Notes: a model not told the origin generated them from the sequence alone. A stretch of 17,815 bases of DNA from an uncultured Spartobacteria bacterium (GCA_903919105.1 CAIXGT010000174.1:1-17815); one strand, 5' to 3'. Positions 1 to 7,428 are shown, numbered from the stretch's first letter. Numbers and translations are program-made.

Positions 1-144
1 GACAAGCTTATCGCCGAGGAGACAGGGCTTCCGGTCCACGTTGCCGAAGATCCGCTTAGCGCCGTGGCCGAAGGAACCGGCAAGGCCCTTCAGGAAATCG
101 AGTTCCTGCGGGCCGTCGCCGCAGTCGATCGTCCCAGGGCCTGA
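1..144 (+). CDS. mreB: Rod shape-determining protein MreB, C-terminal end (partial)
   Basis: The reading frame is open from the first base and ends at TGA 142-144, giving the last 47 residues. It starts [20 protein letters not shown] and continues with an [10 protein letters not shown] motif, which is the characteristic C-terminal segment of MreB (the actin-like ATPase that guides cell-wall synthesis along the cell side). Known MreB proteins are about 340 residues long, so most of the gene lies before the window. The short tail after the conserved LQEIEFL segment, ending in DRPRA, is ordinary. The gene is followed at 98 bases by mreC, the usual order. The identification rests on a short but distinctive segment and on its neighbours. 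Confidence 0.93.
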   Translation, partial: DKLIAEETGLPVHVAEDPLSAVAEGTGKALQEIEFLRAVAAVDRPRA

Positions 145-241
145 AGCCGTTTCCGGGATGGCGGAGTAATCCCCGCCCGGATCTCTTCCACTCCCTTTCC
201 GGGGCCACGATCAGGAAATCAACAGCAGGAACACTATCGGG

Positions 242-1039
242 ATGAAAAAAATCCAGATCGCCTCCCTTTTCGTTTTCGCCGTGCTGGCGATCGCTGTCTG
301 CCTGCTCGAATCGGGCACGCTGACATGGCTCCAGTCCGGACTGCTTGGAGTTATCTCGCCTATCAGCCGTTCGGGGAGTGTGGTGAAAAGCAGTATCGGA
401 ACGCTCGGCAAGGATCTCCTATCGCTGGATCAACTCCAGGCAGAGTATGAGAGGGTGCTCGCCGAGAATCGAAAGCTTCGTGCCGAGAATAACGGACTGC
501 GCGATCTCCAGCAGGACAACGATCATCTCCGACAGGTCTTGGGTTACCGCGAACGCTCCTCGTTCCGTCTGGTTCCTGCGCTGGTGCTGGGTCATGATGC
601 CGGCGTCTGGTGGAGCACGATCAAGATCAACCGGGGTTCGGCCGACGGCATCGCCCCAGACATGCCAGTGATTACCGACAAGGGGCTGGTCGGAAAGATA
701 TCGGCCGTTTCCGGAAACATCTCCGAGGTACTTCTGATCACGGATGAAAACTGCAAGGTGGCAGCCAAGGTCGAGGGAACCAAGGAACAGGGAATCAGTG
801 CAGGGTCGCGTGACCCGGCGGGTGAGTTGCGGCTGACGTTTTTGAGCAAACTGGCTGATCTTCAGCCCGGGCAGAAAGTTTACACAGCGGGTGTGAGCGG
901 AGGGATTTTTCCCTCAGGCATCGCGCTCGGCATGGTAAAAAGTTTTCATGCCCGCGAACTTGATGGCGAAGCCATCCTTGAGCCCTCCGCCGATCTCGGC
1001 ACGCTCGAGGAGGTCTTCATCGTCACCGGCGCGAAATGA
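242..1039 (+). CDS. mreC: Rod shape-determining protein MreC
   Basis: This gene encodes 265 residues. A hydrophobic segment at about residues 5-25 anchors the protein in the inner membrane. A coiled coil follows at about 60-98 (LDQLQAEYERVLAENRKLRA and on), with leucine and asparagine heptads. The periplasmic beta-rich MreC domain follows, recognisable by GVWWSTIKINRGSADGI, the PVITDKGLVGKIS stretch and a LLITDENCKV stretch. MreC is the periplasmic scaffold that links MreB/MreD to PBP2 in the elongasome. Length and domain order are normal for the family. The 3' end overlaps mreD in an ATGA junction, which implies translational coupling. I saw no strong Shine-Dalgarno sequence before the ATG; a weak CAGGAA lies about 10 bases upstream. 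Confidence 0.95.
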   Translation: MKKIQIASLFVFAVLAIAVCLLESGTLTWLQSGLLGVISPISRSGSVVKSSIGTLGKDLLSLDQLQAEYERVLAENRKLRAENNGLRDLQQDNDHLRQVLGYRERSSFRLVPALVLGHDAGVWWSTIKINRGSADGIAPDMPVITDKGLVGKISAVSGNISEVLLITDENCKVAAKVEGTKEQGISAGSRDPAGELRLTFLSKLADLQPGQKVYTAGVSGGIFPSGIALGMVKSFHARELDGEAILEPSADLGTLEEVFIVTGAK

Positions 1040-1590
1040 GGAAAGGCATTCTTTTCTTCATTCTCCTGCTTCTGCTGCCGATTGCGGTGGCCTTCCAGGA
1101 TCTGCTGCCAGCTATTCCGCCATTCCAAGCAAGGATTCTGCTGTTGCCTGTGGTTTTTTGTTTCGGGGTGATGGCCCTGCCTCTTGTGCCCTCGCTCTTT
1201 TTTGCGCTGGCGACCGCCTTGGTCCAGGGGCTCGTCTTGCTGCAGATCCAGTCTGGACAGGCGGAACTCGGACTCACAGTGCCCGTTGTGTTTTTTCTGG
1301 TCTGGGCGATTGTTCTCCAGATGGCAAGTGAGGCAACCCATGGGATGAGATGGGAGGTTCATGCCCTTGGGAGTGCCGTGGTAACGTTGACCCTCCTGGG
1401 CGTTGAATTCGTGGTGCTCTGTGTCAGGAGAGGAGGATTTCCGCTGGAGATGACGGTACTGCTTCGGATCGTGATTCCATCGGTGGCCTCACTGCTGGTC
1501 GCGCCGCTGCTTTACTTCATGCTTCGGAAAATGGTGCCGGTGTTCATTGAGGGTGCTCAACTTCCCCCAAAACCCAATTTCAGCAGGTAG
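1036..1590 (+). CDS. mreD: Rod shape-determining membrane protein MreD-like
   Basis: This gene encodes 184 residues of very hydrophobic sequence with about five predicted membrane helices, starting with a helix at about residues 4-20 (GILFFILLLLLPIAVAF). Primary sequence is weakly conserved in MreD, so the call leans on size, topology and position between mreC and the PBP2 gene. MreD is the integral membrane partner in the rod complex. Its ATG overlaps the mreC stop by four bases, and its TAG lies five bases before the PBP2 start, so the three genes look co-translated. A GATGRMR-type motif is not obvious. The alternative would be an unrelated small membrane protein, which the context makes unlikely. 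Confidence 0.88.
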   Translation: MRKGILFFILLLLLPIAVAFQDLLPAIPPFQARILLLPVVFCFGVMALPLVPSLFFALATALVQGLVLLQIQSGQAELGLTVPVVFFLVWAIVLQMASEATHGMRWEVHALGSAVVTLTLLGVEFVVLCVRRGGFPLEMTVLLRIVIPSVASLLVAPLLYFMLRKMVPVFIEGAQLPPKPNFSR

Positions 1591-1594
1591 GGCC

Positions 1595-3799
1595 ATGAAA
1601 TCGTCCGACGACTCGTTACGCAAGATCCTCATCCTCGGGGGAATTCTGGCTTTTTCACTCGTCCTTCTCCTGGCGCGGATGTGGTATGTCCAGATTTACA
1701 AGCATGCCGACTACAAGGCCCGCATCAAGGGACACTCCCAGCTGACTGTCCGGCTGCCGGCCGTGCGTGGCGAGATCTGTGACCGCAGGGGTGTGCCGCT
1801 GGTCGAGAACCGAGCCAGCATGGAGGTGGAGTTCTATCTCCCCGATATCGTCCGCGCCTGGAAGGAAGAGCATGACGAGGTGCCCCTGCGCAAGTACTGG
1901 GGACTCGACCACGGCATGAGAGCTCTCAAATCCGAGCCCGACATCGTGAAGATCGTCAACGAGTCGATTATCCCTCACCTCGAGAAACTGGGGCTCGCCG
2001 GCGACTATAACAGCCGCAAGCTGCAGGTGCATTTCCGCGATAACGCAGAGGTTCCCTACGTCTACCGGCAGGACCTTGATTTCGAGACCATGGCCCGGTT
2101 CAGCGAGAATAGCCTCGATCTTCCGGGTGTCACGGTGACGCTCAAACCAGTACGACACTATATTTACGGTGCCTTGGCCGCTCATCTCTTCGGTTATGTA
2201 GGTCTTCCCAAGGAGATCGACAAGGAAGAGGCGGCTGCGTTCAATTTCTACCAGCCTGATGTGGAGGGAAAAGCGCAGATCGAACAGGCCTACGACGATG
2301 TCCTCCGCGGCACGCCAGGTACCAAGTTTCTTCAGCGTAACGCCCATGGGGTCATCGATGGGGAGACCAAGAGAATCGAACCGAAGCAAGGTTCCAAGGT
2401 TTGCCTGACCATCGATGCCCGCATCCAGACCATCGTGGAGAAGGCCCTCCATGTCGTCGGTCGCGGGGCGGCCATCGTACTCGATCCGAATTCCGGAGAG
2501 ATACTTGCCATGGCCTCGGTACCCTCTTTCGATCCGAACCAGTTTGTACCTTCGATCTCCAAGGCCGACTGGGAGAAACTCGCCAAGGACCAGACCGACC
2601 CACTCATGAACCGCGCGGTGAATGCCTACGCGCCTGGCTCGACCTTCAAGCTCTGCACCGCTCTCTCCGGTATCCGTGCGGGTGTCGGCGATAGGCAGTT
2701 TGAGTGCACGGGGGGCGTCCAGTACGGCAACAAGTACATGAAGTGCTGGGTGCTCACAGCTAAGCCTCCCATGCCGCCCCATGGCCGCCAGGACCTGACC
2801 ACGGCGATCAAGAACTCCTGCGATCCCTTCTTCTACCAGTACGGCAATGCCGCAGGCATCGATCAGATTGACGCGGTAGGTGGCATGCTTGGCCTAGGCC
2901 AGAAGACGGAATTGCCACTCAACAACGTGGCCTCGGGTGTGATGCCGGGCACCGCTTGGCTTGCGCAGAACTATCCCCGCGAACGCTGGAGCCCGGGCTA
3001 CACGGCCAACACCGCGATCGGTCAGGGCTTCGTCCTCGCGACTCCGCTGCAAGTTGCGAACATGGCAGCGACCGTTGCCAACGGCGGCATCGTTTATCAG
3101 CCACACCTCGTCGAGAAGGTCGTGAGCCAGGATGGCGCGGTGGTTAAGGAGGAGCCGGCGAAGATTCGCACCGACTTTCTGAAGGAATCAGGAATCACCG
3201 CCGATCAGTTCGAGAAGGTACGCAAAGGAATGTGGCGGGTCGTCAATGACCCGGATGGCACCGCCCGCAAGGCACGGGTCAAGGATGTGCAGGTGGCGGG
3301 TAAGACCGGCACGGCGCAGTTCTGGCGCAATGGCATCAAGGACTACCACACCTGGTTTATTTGCTTCGCACCTTATGATAAGCCTCGCTATGTCGTCTGT
3401 GTCTTTGTCCAGGGTGGTAAATCCGGCGGCTCCGTGCCTGCCCCGATCGCAGCGAAGATCCTCGAACAGATCTTCGCCATGGAGAAAGGGCAGGAGATCA
3501 AGATGGAGGCAATTAGCCCGGCTATTGGTAACTTCCAGCCGATCGCCGGAATCGACTTCTCGAAAGATCTCCCCGCGCAGTACGGAGGCGACAGCGCTCC
3601 TGCTTCGGAGCCCTCAGCCGAGGAATCCCCAGAGTCCGGGAACGGATCAAACGGAGGCACCCCTGCAGCCAAGCCCGATATACGGGAGGATGCCGACAGC
3701 CATGTGAAAAACCGGAAACCACAGGCTCAGGGAGGGCTTCAGAAATTCTTCAACTTCCTAGGTGGCGGCCGCTCGGCCGTTCCGAAACAATCGAATTAG
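1595..3799 (+). CDS. mrdA: Penicillin-binding protein 2, peptidoglycan D,D-transpeptidase
   Basis: This gene encodes 734 residues. An N-terminal membrane anchor (about 9-30, ILILGGILAFSLVLLLARMW) precedes the PBP dimerisation domain (VRGEICDRRGVPLVENRA) and the transpeptidase domain. The catalytic motifs are all present: S349-T-F-K352 (nucleophile and general base), S408-C-D410 (the SxD form usual in PBP2) and K570-T-G572. PBP2 crosslinks side-wall peptidoglycan during elongation together with RodA and MreC. I chose ATG 1595 because AGGTAGGG ends four bases before it; an in-frame TTG at 1547 would overlap mreD by 44 bases. Oddities: a disordered Ser/Pro/Glu/Gly-rich tail of about 70 residues (from about 663) ends in a short LQKFFNFLGGGR segment, and no rodA follows. 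Confidence 0.96.
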   Translation: MKSSDDSLRKILILGGILAFSLVLLLARMWYVQIYKHADYKARIKGHSQLTVRLPAVRGEICDRRGVPLVENRASMEVEFYLPDIVRAWKEEHDEVPLRKYWGLDHGMRALKSEPDIVKIVNESIIPHLEKLGLAGDYNSRKLQVHFRDNAEVPYVYRQDLDFETMARFSENSLDLPGVTVTLKPVRHYIYGALAAHLFGYVGLPKEIDKEEAAAFNFYQPDVEGKAQIEQAYDDVLRGTPGTKFLQRNAHGVIDGETKRIEPKQGSKVCLTIDARIQTIVEKALHVVGRGAAIVLDPNSGEILAMASVPSFDPNQFVPSISKADWEKLAKDQTDPLMNRAVNAYAPGSTFKLCTALSGIRAGVGDRQFECTGGVQYGNKYMKCWVLTAKPPMPPHGRQDLTTAIKNSCDPFFYQYGNAAGIDQIDAVGGMLGLGQKTELPLNNVASGVMPGTAWLAQNYPRERWSPGYTANTAIGQGFVLATPLQVANMAATVANGGIVYQPHLVEKVVSQDGAVVKEEPAKIRTDFLKESGITADQFEKVRKGMWRVVNDPDGTARKARVKDVQVAGKTGTAQFWRNGIKDYHTWFICFAPYDKPRYVVCVFVQGGKSGGSVPAPIAAKILEQIFAMEKGQEIKMEAISPAIGNFQPIAGIDFSKDLPAQYGGDSAPASEPSAEESPESGNGSNGGTPAAKPDIREDADSHVKNRKPQAQGGLQKFFNFLGGGRSAVPKQSN

Positions 3800-3851
3800 G
3801 CGATCAGAAACCTGAAATCTGAAAGCTGAAACCTGAAAATTCCCGATCGCC
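3799..3851 (+). repeat. Four tandem CTGAAAN heptamers inside a 7-bp inverted repeat
   Basis: Positions 3812-3839 read as four consecutive 7-base units, CTGAAAT, CTGAAAG, CTGAAAC and CTGAAAA, differing only in the last base. The block is bracketed by a perfect inverted repeat, GGCGATC (3799-3805) and GATCGCC (3845-3851), whose first base is the last base of the PBP2 stop codon. No coding potential is visible. The arrangement resembles short tandemly repeated heptanucleotide elements known from cyanobacteria, but family membership is not established. Confidence 0.8.
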
Positions 3852-3936
3852 AAAACTCAACCCAACATCCTAAACCAAAAACATCAATTCACGATCTGTT
3901 TATTAAACCTCGAATTGCTGCCTTCTGCAGTGCAGT

Positions 3937-3957
3937 CATTCAGGTTTCAAGTTTCAG
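3937..3957 (-). repeat. Inverted-orientation copies of the CTGAAAN heptamer
   Basis: Read on the minus strand this stretch is CTGAAAC, TTGAAAC, CTGAATG: three heptamers of the same word as the array at 3812-3839, facing the other way. TGAAACCTGAA at 3827-3837 and TTCAGGTTTCA at 3939-3949 are an 11-base perfect inverted repeat separated by about 100 bases, so a transcript through the mrdA-rng gap could fold into a long-range stem. Confidence 0.7.
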
Positions 3958-3989
3958 GTCTCATCCTTCGCCCTTGTAACCCCTCAGAC

Positions 3990-4028
3990 CTAACTGTCTA
4001 CAGTCTCAACCCCTAATAACCTAATTCC
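3990..4028 (+). repeat. CTAA-type octamer array abutting the rng start codon
   Basis: The 39 bases before the rng ATG divide into CTAACTGT, CTACAGT, CTCAACCC, CTAATAAC and CTAATTCC: four octamers and one heptamer, each starting CT. There is no Shine-Dalgarno sequence; the array runs directly into the ATG. A related array in opposite orientation lies just after rng. The remaining gap between mrdA and rng (3852-3936) shows no gene. Confidence 0.55.
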
Positions 4029-5618
4029 ATGAGCATCATCGAAACCGTCAAACGCCTTCTAGGCGTGAAAAAATCAGGCCCCCGCATCGAGCTAGTCGTC
4101 AGCTGCGAGAAACTCGAGAAACGCGTCGCACTCCTCGAGGATGGCAAGCTGGAAGAATACTCCATCGAGCGCGACAGCGAGCGCAACATCGTCGGAGGCA
4201 TCTTCAAGGGCAAAGTCCGCAACATCGAGCACGGACTCAAGGCTATGTTTGTCGACATTGGCTTCGAGAAGAATGCCTTCCTCCATTTCTGGGACGCCAT
4301 CCCGGCAGCTCTTGATAGCGGCATCGAGACTGTCCAGCGCGCAGGGGGAGGCAATAACCCGAAAAAGAAGCCTCAGATCACCGCCAAGGACATTCCCAAT
4401 GTCTACCCCGTCGGAAGCGAGATCATGGTTCAGGTGACCAAGGGGCCGATCGGCACCAAGGGCCCCCGGATCACCACCAATATCTCCATGGCTGGCCGTT
4501 ACATGGTACTCATGCCCTTCAACGACCAGTGCGGGATTTCGCGCAAGATCGAGGATCCTAAGGAGCGCGCTCGTCTCCGCAAGATCCTTACCGAGCTAAC
4601 CCTGCCTGAGGGAATGGGTATTATCATCCGCACCGCAGGAGAGGGTCAGAAGGCCCGTTTTTTTGTCCGCGACCTCGGCTTCCTTCTCGACCAGTGGCGC
4701 GAGGTGGAGAAGGGAATGGCCGAGAAGCCGTCCGCCAGCACGCTGATCCTCGAGCCCGATCTCGTCGACCGTACGGTCCGAGACCTTCTGACTGAGAGTG
4801 TGGATGCCGTTCATGTCGATGACATCAAGGCCTGCGAGCGCATGCAGGAACTGGTCGGCCAGATCTCGAAACGTGCTAAGAAATCGATCCACTTCTACAG
4901 CGGCCAGAAGCCGATCTTCGACAACTTCGCCGTTCAGACCCAAATCGATAACGCCTTCCTGCGTCAGGTCTGGCTTCCATGCGGCGGCTATCTCGTCATC
5001 GATGAGACCGAGGCTATGATCGCCGTTGATGTGAACACAGGGCGGAACAAGGGGAGCAAGGACATGGACAAGACCATCTTCCAGACCAACATGGAGGCCG
5101 CTGATGAGGTCGCCCGCCAGTTACGTCTCCGCAATATCGGCGGTCTGATCGTTGTCGACTTCATCGATATGAAGAACCGCAAGGACCAGCAAGCCGTTTA
5201 CCAGCGCATGCGCGACCGTCTACGCCGCGACAAGGCCCGCACCCATGTCCTCCCGATCTCAGCGCTTGGCCTTATGGAGATGACCCGTCAGCGAGCTCAA
5301 GAGAGTCTCTCGAGTTCGCTCTACACGAACTGCTCCTATTGCCACGGCAAAGGTGTCGTGAAGAGCCAAATGACCATGAGCGTCGAACTCCAACGCGCGC
5401 TTCATACTCTTATGAAGCGTCATCAGGAGGAGATCCATGAGTTTAAGGTCACGGTCCATCCCGAGCTTCTCAACCGCCTCCGCACCGAGGACGAAGAACT
5501 CCTTATCGATATCGAGCGCAAGTACTCGGGCCGGCTCACCTTTAAGTCCGACCCGACGCTCCATGTGGAGAAGTTCACTGTCGCGAATGCGCAGACGAAC
5601 GAGGAGCTGAAGGTTTGA
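4029..5618 (+). CDS. rng: Ribonuclease E/G family endoribonuclease
   Basis: This gene encodes 529 residues, close to the RNase G size and without the long degradosome arm of E. coli RNase E. Family members cut single-stranded RNA in AU-rich sites and process rRNA 5' ends. An S1-like RNA-binding region lies at about 35-130 (GGIFKGKVRNIEHGLKAMFV). The catalytic domain carries the metal-binding aspartates D334 (in VDVNTGRN) and D377 (in VVDFIDM). The Zn-link CxxC is C435-S-Y-C438, followed by HGKG. The start follows from the conserved N-terminal region and from the upstream repeat; no Shine-Dalgarno sequence precedes it. rng is followed by a strong terminator and is probably its own transcription unit. 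RNase E is known to autoregulate through its 5' leader in E. coli; the inverted repeats upstream here make that worth considering. Confidence 0.95.
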   Translation: MSIIETVKRLLGVKKSGPRIELVVSCEKLEKRVALLEDGKLEEYSIERDSERNIVGGIFKGKVRNIEHGLKAMFVDIGFEKNAFLHFWDAIPAALDSGIETVQRAGGGNNPKKKPQITAKDIPNVYPVGSEIMVQVTKGPIGTKGPRITTNISMAGRYMVLMPFNDQCGISRKIEDPKERARLRKILTELTLPEGMGIIIRTAGEGQKARFFVRDLGFLLDQWREVEKGMAEKPSASTLILEPDLVDRTVRDLLTESVDAVHVDDIKACERMQELVGQISKRAKKSIHFYSGQKPIFDNFAVQTQIDNAFLRQVWLPCGGYLVIDETEAMIAVDVNTGRNKGSKDMDKTIFQTNMEAADEVARQLRLRNIGGLIVVDFIDMKNRKDQQAVYQRMRDRLRRDKARTHVLPISALGLMEMTRQRAQESLSSSLYTNCSYCHGKGVVKSQMTMSVELQRALHTLMKRHQEEIHEFKVTVHPELLNRLRTEDEELLIDIERKYSGRLTFKSDPTLHVEKFTVANAQTNEELKV

Positions 5619-5642
5619 TGGTGACGCAGCCGCCATCAAACA

Positions 5643-5674
5643 GGCTATTAGACTGTAGGCTGTTAGATTGTTAG
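5643..5674 (-). repeat. Octamer array after rng, inverted relative to the one before it
   Basis: On the plus strand the stretch divides into GGCTATTA, GACTGTAG, GCTGTTAG and ATTGTTAG. On the minus strand these are CTAACAAT, CTAACAGC, CTACAGTC and so on, the same word type as at 3990-4028. The adjoining 5671-5682, reverse complemented, is CCTCTGACCTAA, matching CCTCAGACCTAA at 3982-3993 in 11 of 12 positions. rng is therefore flanked by related repeats in inverted orientation. Confidence 0.6.
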
Positions 5675-5696
5675 GTCAGAGGCCTGCCTTGAAAAG

Positions 5697-5731
5697 AACC
5701 CCGCCTCTCAAAAGGGAGCGGGGTTTTTTTA
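5697..5731 (+). terminator. Intrinsic terminator of rng
   Basis: An 8-bp GC-rich stem, AACCCCGC (5697-5704) with GCGGGGTT (5718-5725), is extended by a few inner pairs around an AAAA loop. A run of seven T follows from 5724. It lies 79 bases after the rng stop codon. Confidence 0.9.
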
Positions 5732-5848
5732 TTGGAATAGGCTATTTGGCCGTCGAGGGGGAAGGAAGTCCGCCTGTTTTGTTGCGCACTGATTGGAGAT
5801 CGTTGTTCGGGCCCCTTCAGAGGAAATACTTCCAAATAACGGGGTTGG

Positions 5849-5864
5849 TATTTTTGCAAAAATA
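5849..5864. promoter_or_regulatory. 16-bp perfect palindrome, candidate operator
   Basis: TATTTTTGCAAAAATA is its own reverse complement over all 16 bases. It ends one base before the -35-like TTGACT (5866-5871), about 94 bases before the outer-membrane protein start. That is where an activator or repressor dimer, or an AT-rich UP-like element, would sit. The binding protein is unknown. Confidence 0.55.
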
Positions 5865-5865
5865 G

Positions 5866-5894
5866 TTGACTACAAGGGGGGGGGCATCGTAAGA
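5866..5894 (+). promoter_or_regulatory. Candidate promoter with a G9 tract in its spacer
   Basis: TTGACT (5866-5871) is a good -35 match. A 17-base spacer, the optimal length, contains nine consecutive G (5876-5884). The hexamer at the -10 position is GTAAGA (5889-5894), a weak match. Transcription from here would give a leader of roughly 55-60 bases. A change in G count would alter the spacer length and so promoter strength. The -10 is the weak part of this call. Confidence 0.35.
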
Positions 5895-5957
5895 CGGACG
5901 CGCTCAATAGGCATCGGCTAATTGCCGTTCGGTTAACAAACCACAAAAACCAAAACC

Positions 5958-7385
5958 ATGAACCTACTCAAAACACTCCGCCAAGCAGCCTATGTGCTGT
6001 TGGGCATGCTCGGCCTGATGCTTTCGGCGTCAGCGCAAGACTACACGCGACAAAATGCCATTGATGATGCAACTCAATTTGCAACAGAGCAAGCTGCTGC
6101 AGGAAAGCTTACCCAAAACCAAAGTAATCTTTGGATTGCACTATTCAAAGGGAGTGCCGGTTGGGCATACGATAATTTTTCGGACAATCTTCAGTTTGAT
6201 AACAATGGAAACCTCCTTAATGGTACTGCCCTTCAGCAAAATTACGTTGGTACCTTTAACAAGCTTTATGCCGTCCTTACGGATCCTAATACGGGTGAAC
6301 TGAATGAACAGTTGAGTAAGCAAGCACTCAATCAACTCAGCCCCGGCCTTTACACTGCCCTTCCAACGATCCTCTTCAATAGCGCAAACGTTCAGAACAC
6401 TCAGATCCAACAGCGCCTCTGGGCAGTACGGGCTGGAAGGTCCGACGATCAGGGAATGGCTACAGTAGCAGATGGTGGTAAGTCAGCAACCATGAGCGGC
6501 AAGAAGGTCGTCGCCCCAGTTGCCGAATCTGAGAAGAAGTGGGTTACCTTTGCCGATGGAAACGGCATGTGGTCACAGGCCCAGAGCGTCAATAACCTCC
6601 CCGGTTACAACACCTACGCGGGTGGAGTGCAGGTCGGCGCGAGCTACGAGCTCTTCAAGGGTCTCAATGTTGGCCCCTATGTCGGCTATCAGGGCACTAA
6701 GGTTAACTTCAACGGAAGCAATGGCGGAGGTAGCACAGCTACCGATAACAGTGTTCGCTACGGACTCTTCGGTGAATTCGTGAAGGGCGGTTGGTTCACG
6801 GACGGCATCATCGGTGGTGCCTACAACTCAGTCGATGTGAACCATGGAATCAACATCTCCGGCAACGGCAATACATTCAACTCCATGGCTAAGGGTAATG
6901 TTGCAGGTGGAGAGTTCGACTCCATGCTTGGAACCGGCTATGAGTTCAAGGCTGGCAAGCTGACCTTCGGCCCCACCACTAGCCTCCAGTACACCTATCT
7001 TCAGCTTGGTGGCACCACCGAGACCGGAGCCGGCCCTTTGAACCAGACCATCGGTTCCCAGAATGCCTCCAGCCTCCTCTACACCCTCGGAGGTCAGGCC
7101 CACTACGATATGAACATCACTCAGTCGGTGAAGCTTCAGCCTTTCGGCAGCTTCGCTTGGCAGCATGAGTTTTTGCAAAACGGTTATAATCTCTCCTCAT
7201 CGATCCTTGGGCAGAGCTACAATTATCAGACAACGAACGCCGGTCGTAACCAATTCATCGCTGGTTTTGGCGGCAATCTGATTTTCAATAAGAGCCTCAG
7301 TGCCTATGCGATCTGCAACTTGGTCAATAGTGATGCCAAGATTTTCAGTCAGGCGATCTCTGCAGGCGTTAACCTGAAGTTCTAA
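5958..7385 (+). CDS. Autotransporter-type outer-membrane beta-barrel protein
   Basis: This gene encodes 475 residues. A signal peptide (residues 1-26, cleavage after SASA, before QDYT) targets the Sec system. A region of about 165 residues follows, with an NQLSPGLYTALPTILF stretch (about 123-138) and QIQQRL, which resembles the conserved segment just before autotransporter barrels. The barrel domain runs from about 193 (WVTFADGNGMWSQAQ) to the end, with alternating amphipathic strands such as AGGVQVGASYELFKGLNVGP and a terminal phenylalanine (VNLKF), the usual beta-barrel assembly signal. The exported region is far shorter than in adhesin autotransporters, so it may act as a porin-like or structural barrel. 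The 5' third is more AT-rich than the barrel part. No Shine-Dalgarno sequence is visible; the leader before ATG is A- and C-rich. It is monocistronic, between two terminators. Confidence 0.85.
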   Translation: MNLLKTLRQAAYVLLGMLGLMLSASAQDYTRQNAIDDATQFATEQAAAGKLTQNQSNLWIALFKGSAGWAYDNFSDNLQFDNNGNLLNGTALQQNYVGTFNKLYAVLTDPNTGELNEQLSKQALNQLSPGLYTALPTILFNSANVQNTQIQQRLWAVRAGRSDDQGMATVADGGKSATMSGKKVVAPVAESEKKWVTFADGNGMWSQAQSVNNLPGYNTYAGGVQVGASYELFKGLNVGPYVGYQGTKVNFNGSNGGGSTATDNSVRYGLFGEFVKGGWFTDGIIGGAYNSVDVNHGINISGNGNTFNSMAKGNVAGGEFDSMLGTGYEFKAGKLTFGPTTSLQYTYLQLGGTTETGAGPLNQTIGSQNASSLLYTLGGQAHYDMNITQSVKLQPFGSFAWQHEFLQNGYNLSSSILGQSYNYQTTNAGRNQFIAGFGGNLIFNKSLSAYAICNLVNSDAKIFSQAISAGVNLKF

Positions 7386-7428
7386 GAAGTTCCGGTAGGT
7401 TTAGTTCATTAGAATGGTTTGAAACATG

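Noticed and set aside
160..177. Short GGCGG/CCGCC stem before mreC as an attenuator
   Set aside because: Five pairs only, with no T run after it. It is not distinguishable from chance in GC-rich DNA.
1547..1594. An upstream TTG start for PBP2
   Set aside because: It would overlap mreD by 44 bases and has no ribosome binding site, whereas ATG 1595 has AGGTAGGG at good spacing.
1655..2782. A 375-residue open frame antisense to the PBP2 gene
   Set aside because: The plus strand encodes an unmistakable PBP2 with all catalytic motifs. The antisense frame has no recognisable domain and is expected in GC-rich codons.
3799..3957. CRISPR array
   Set aside because: The units are 7 bases, directly tandem and without unique spacers; there are no cas genes in the window.
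5668..5865. A 65-codon open frame between rng and the beta-barrel gene
   Set aside because: It runs through the rng terminator hairpin and the candidate palindrome, and resembles no protein family.
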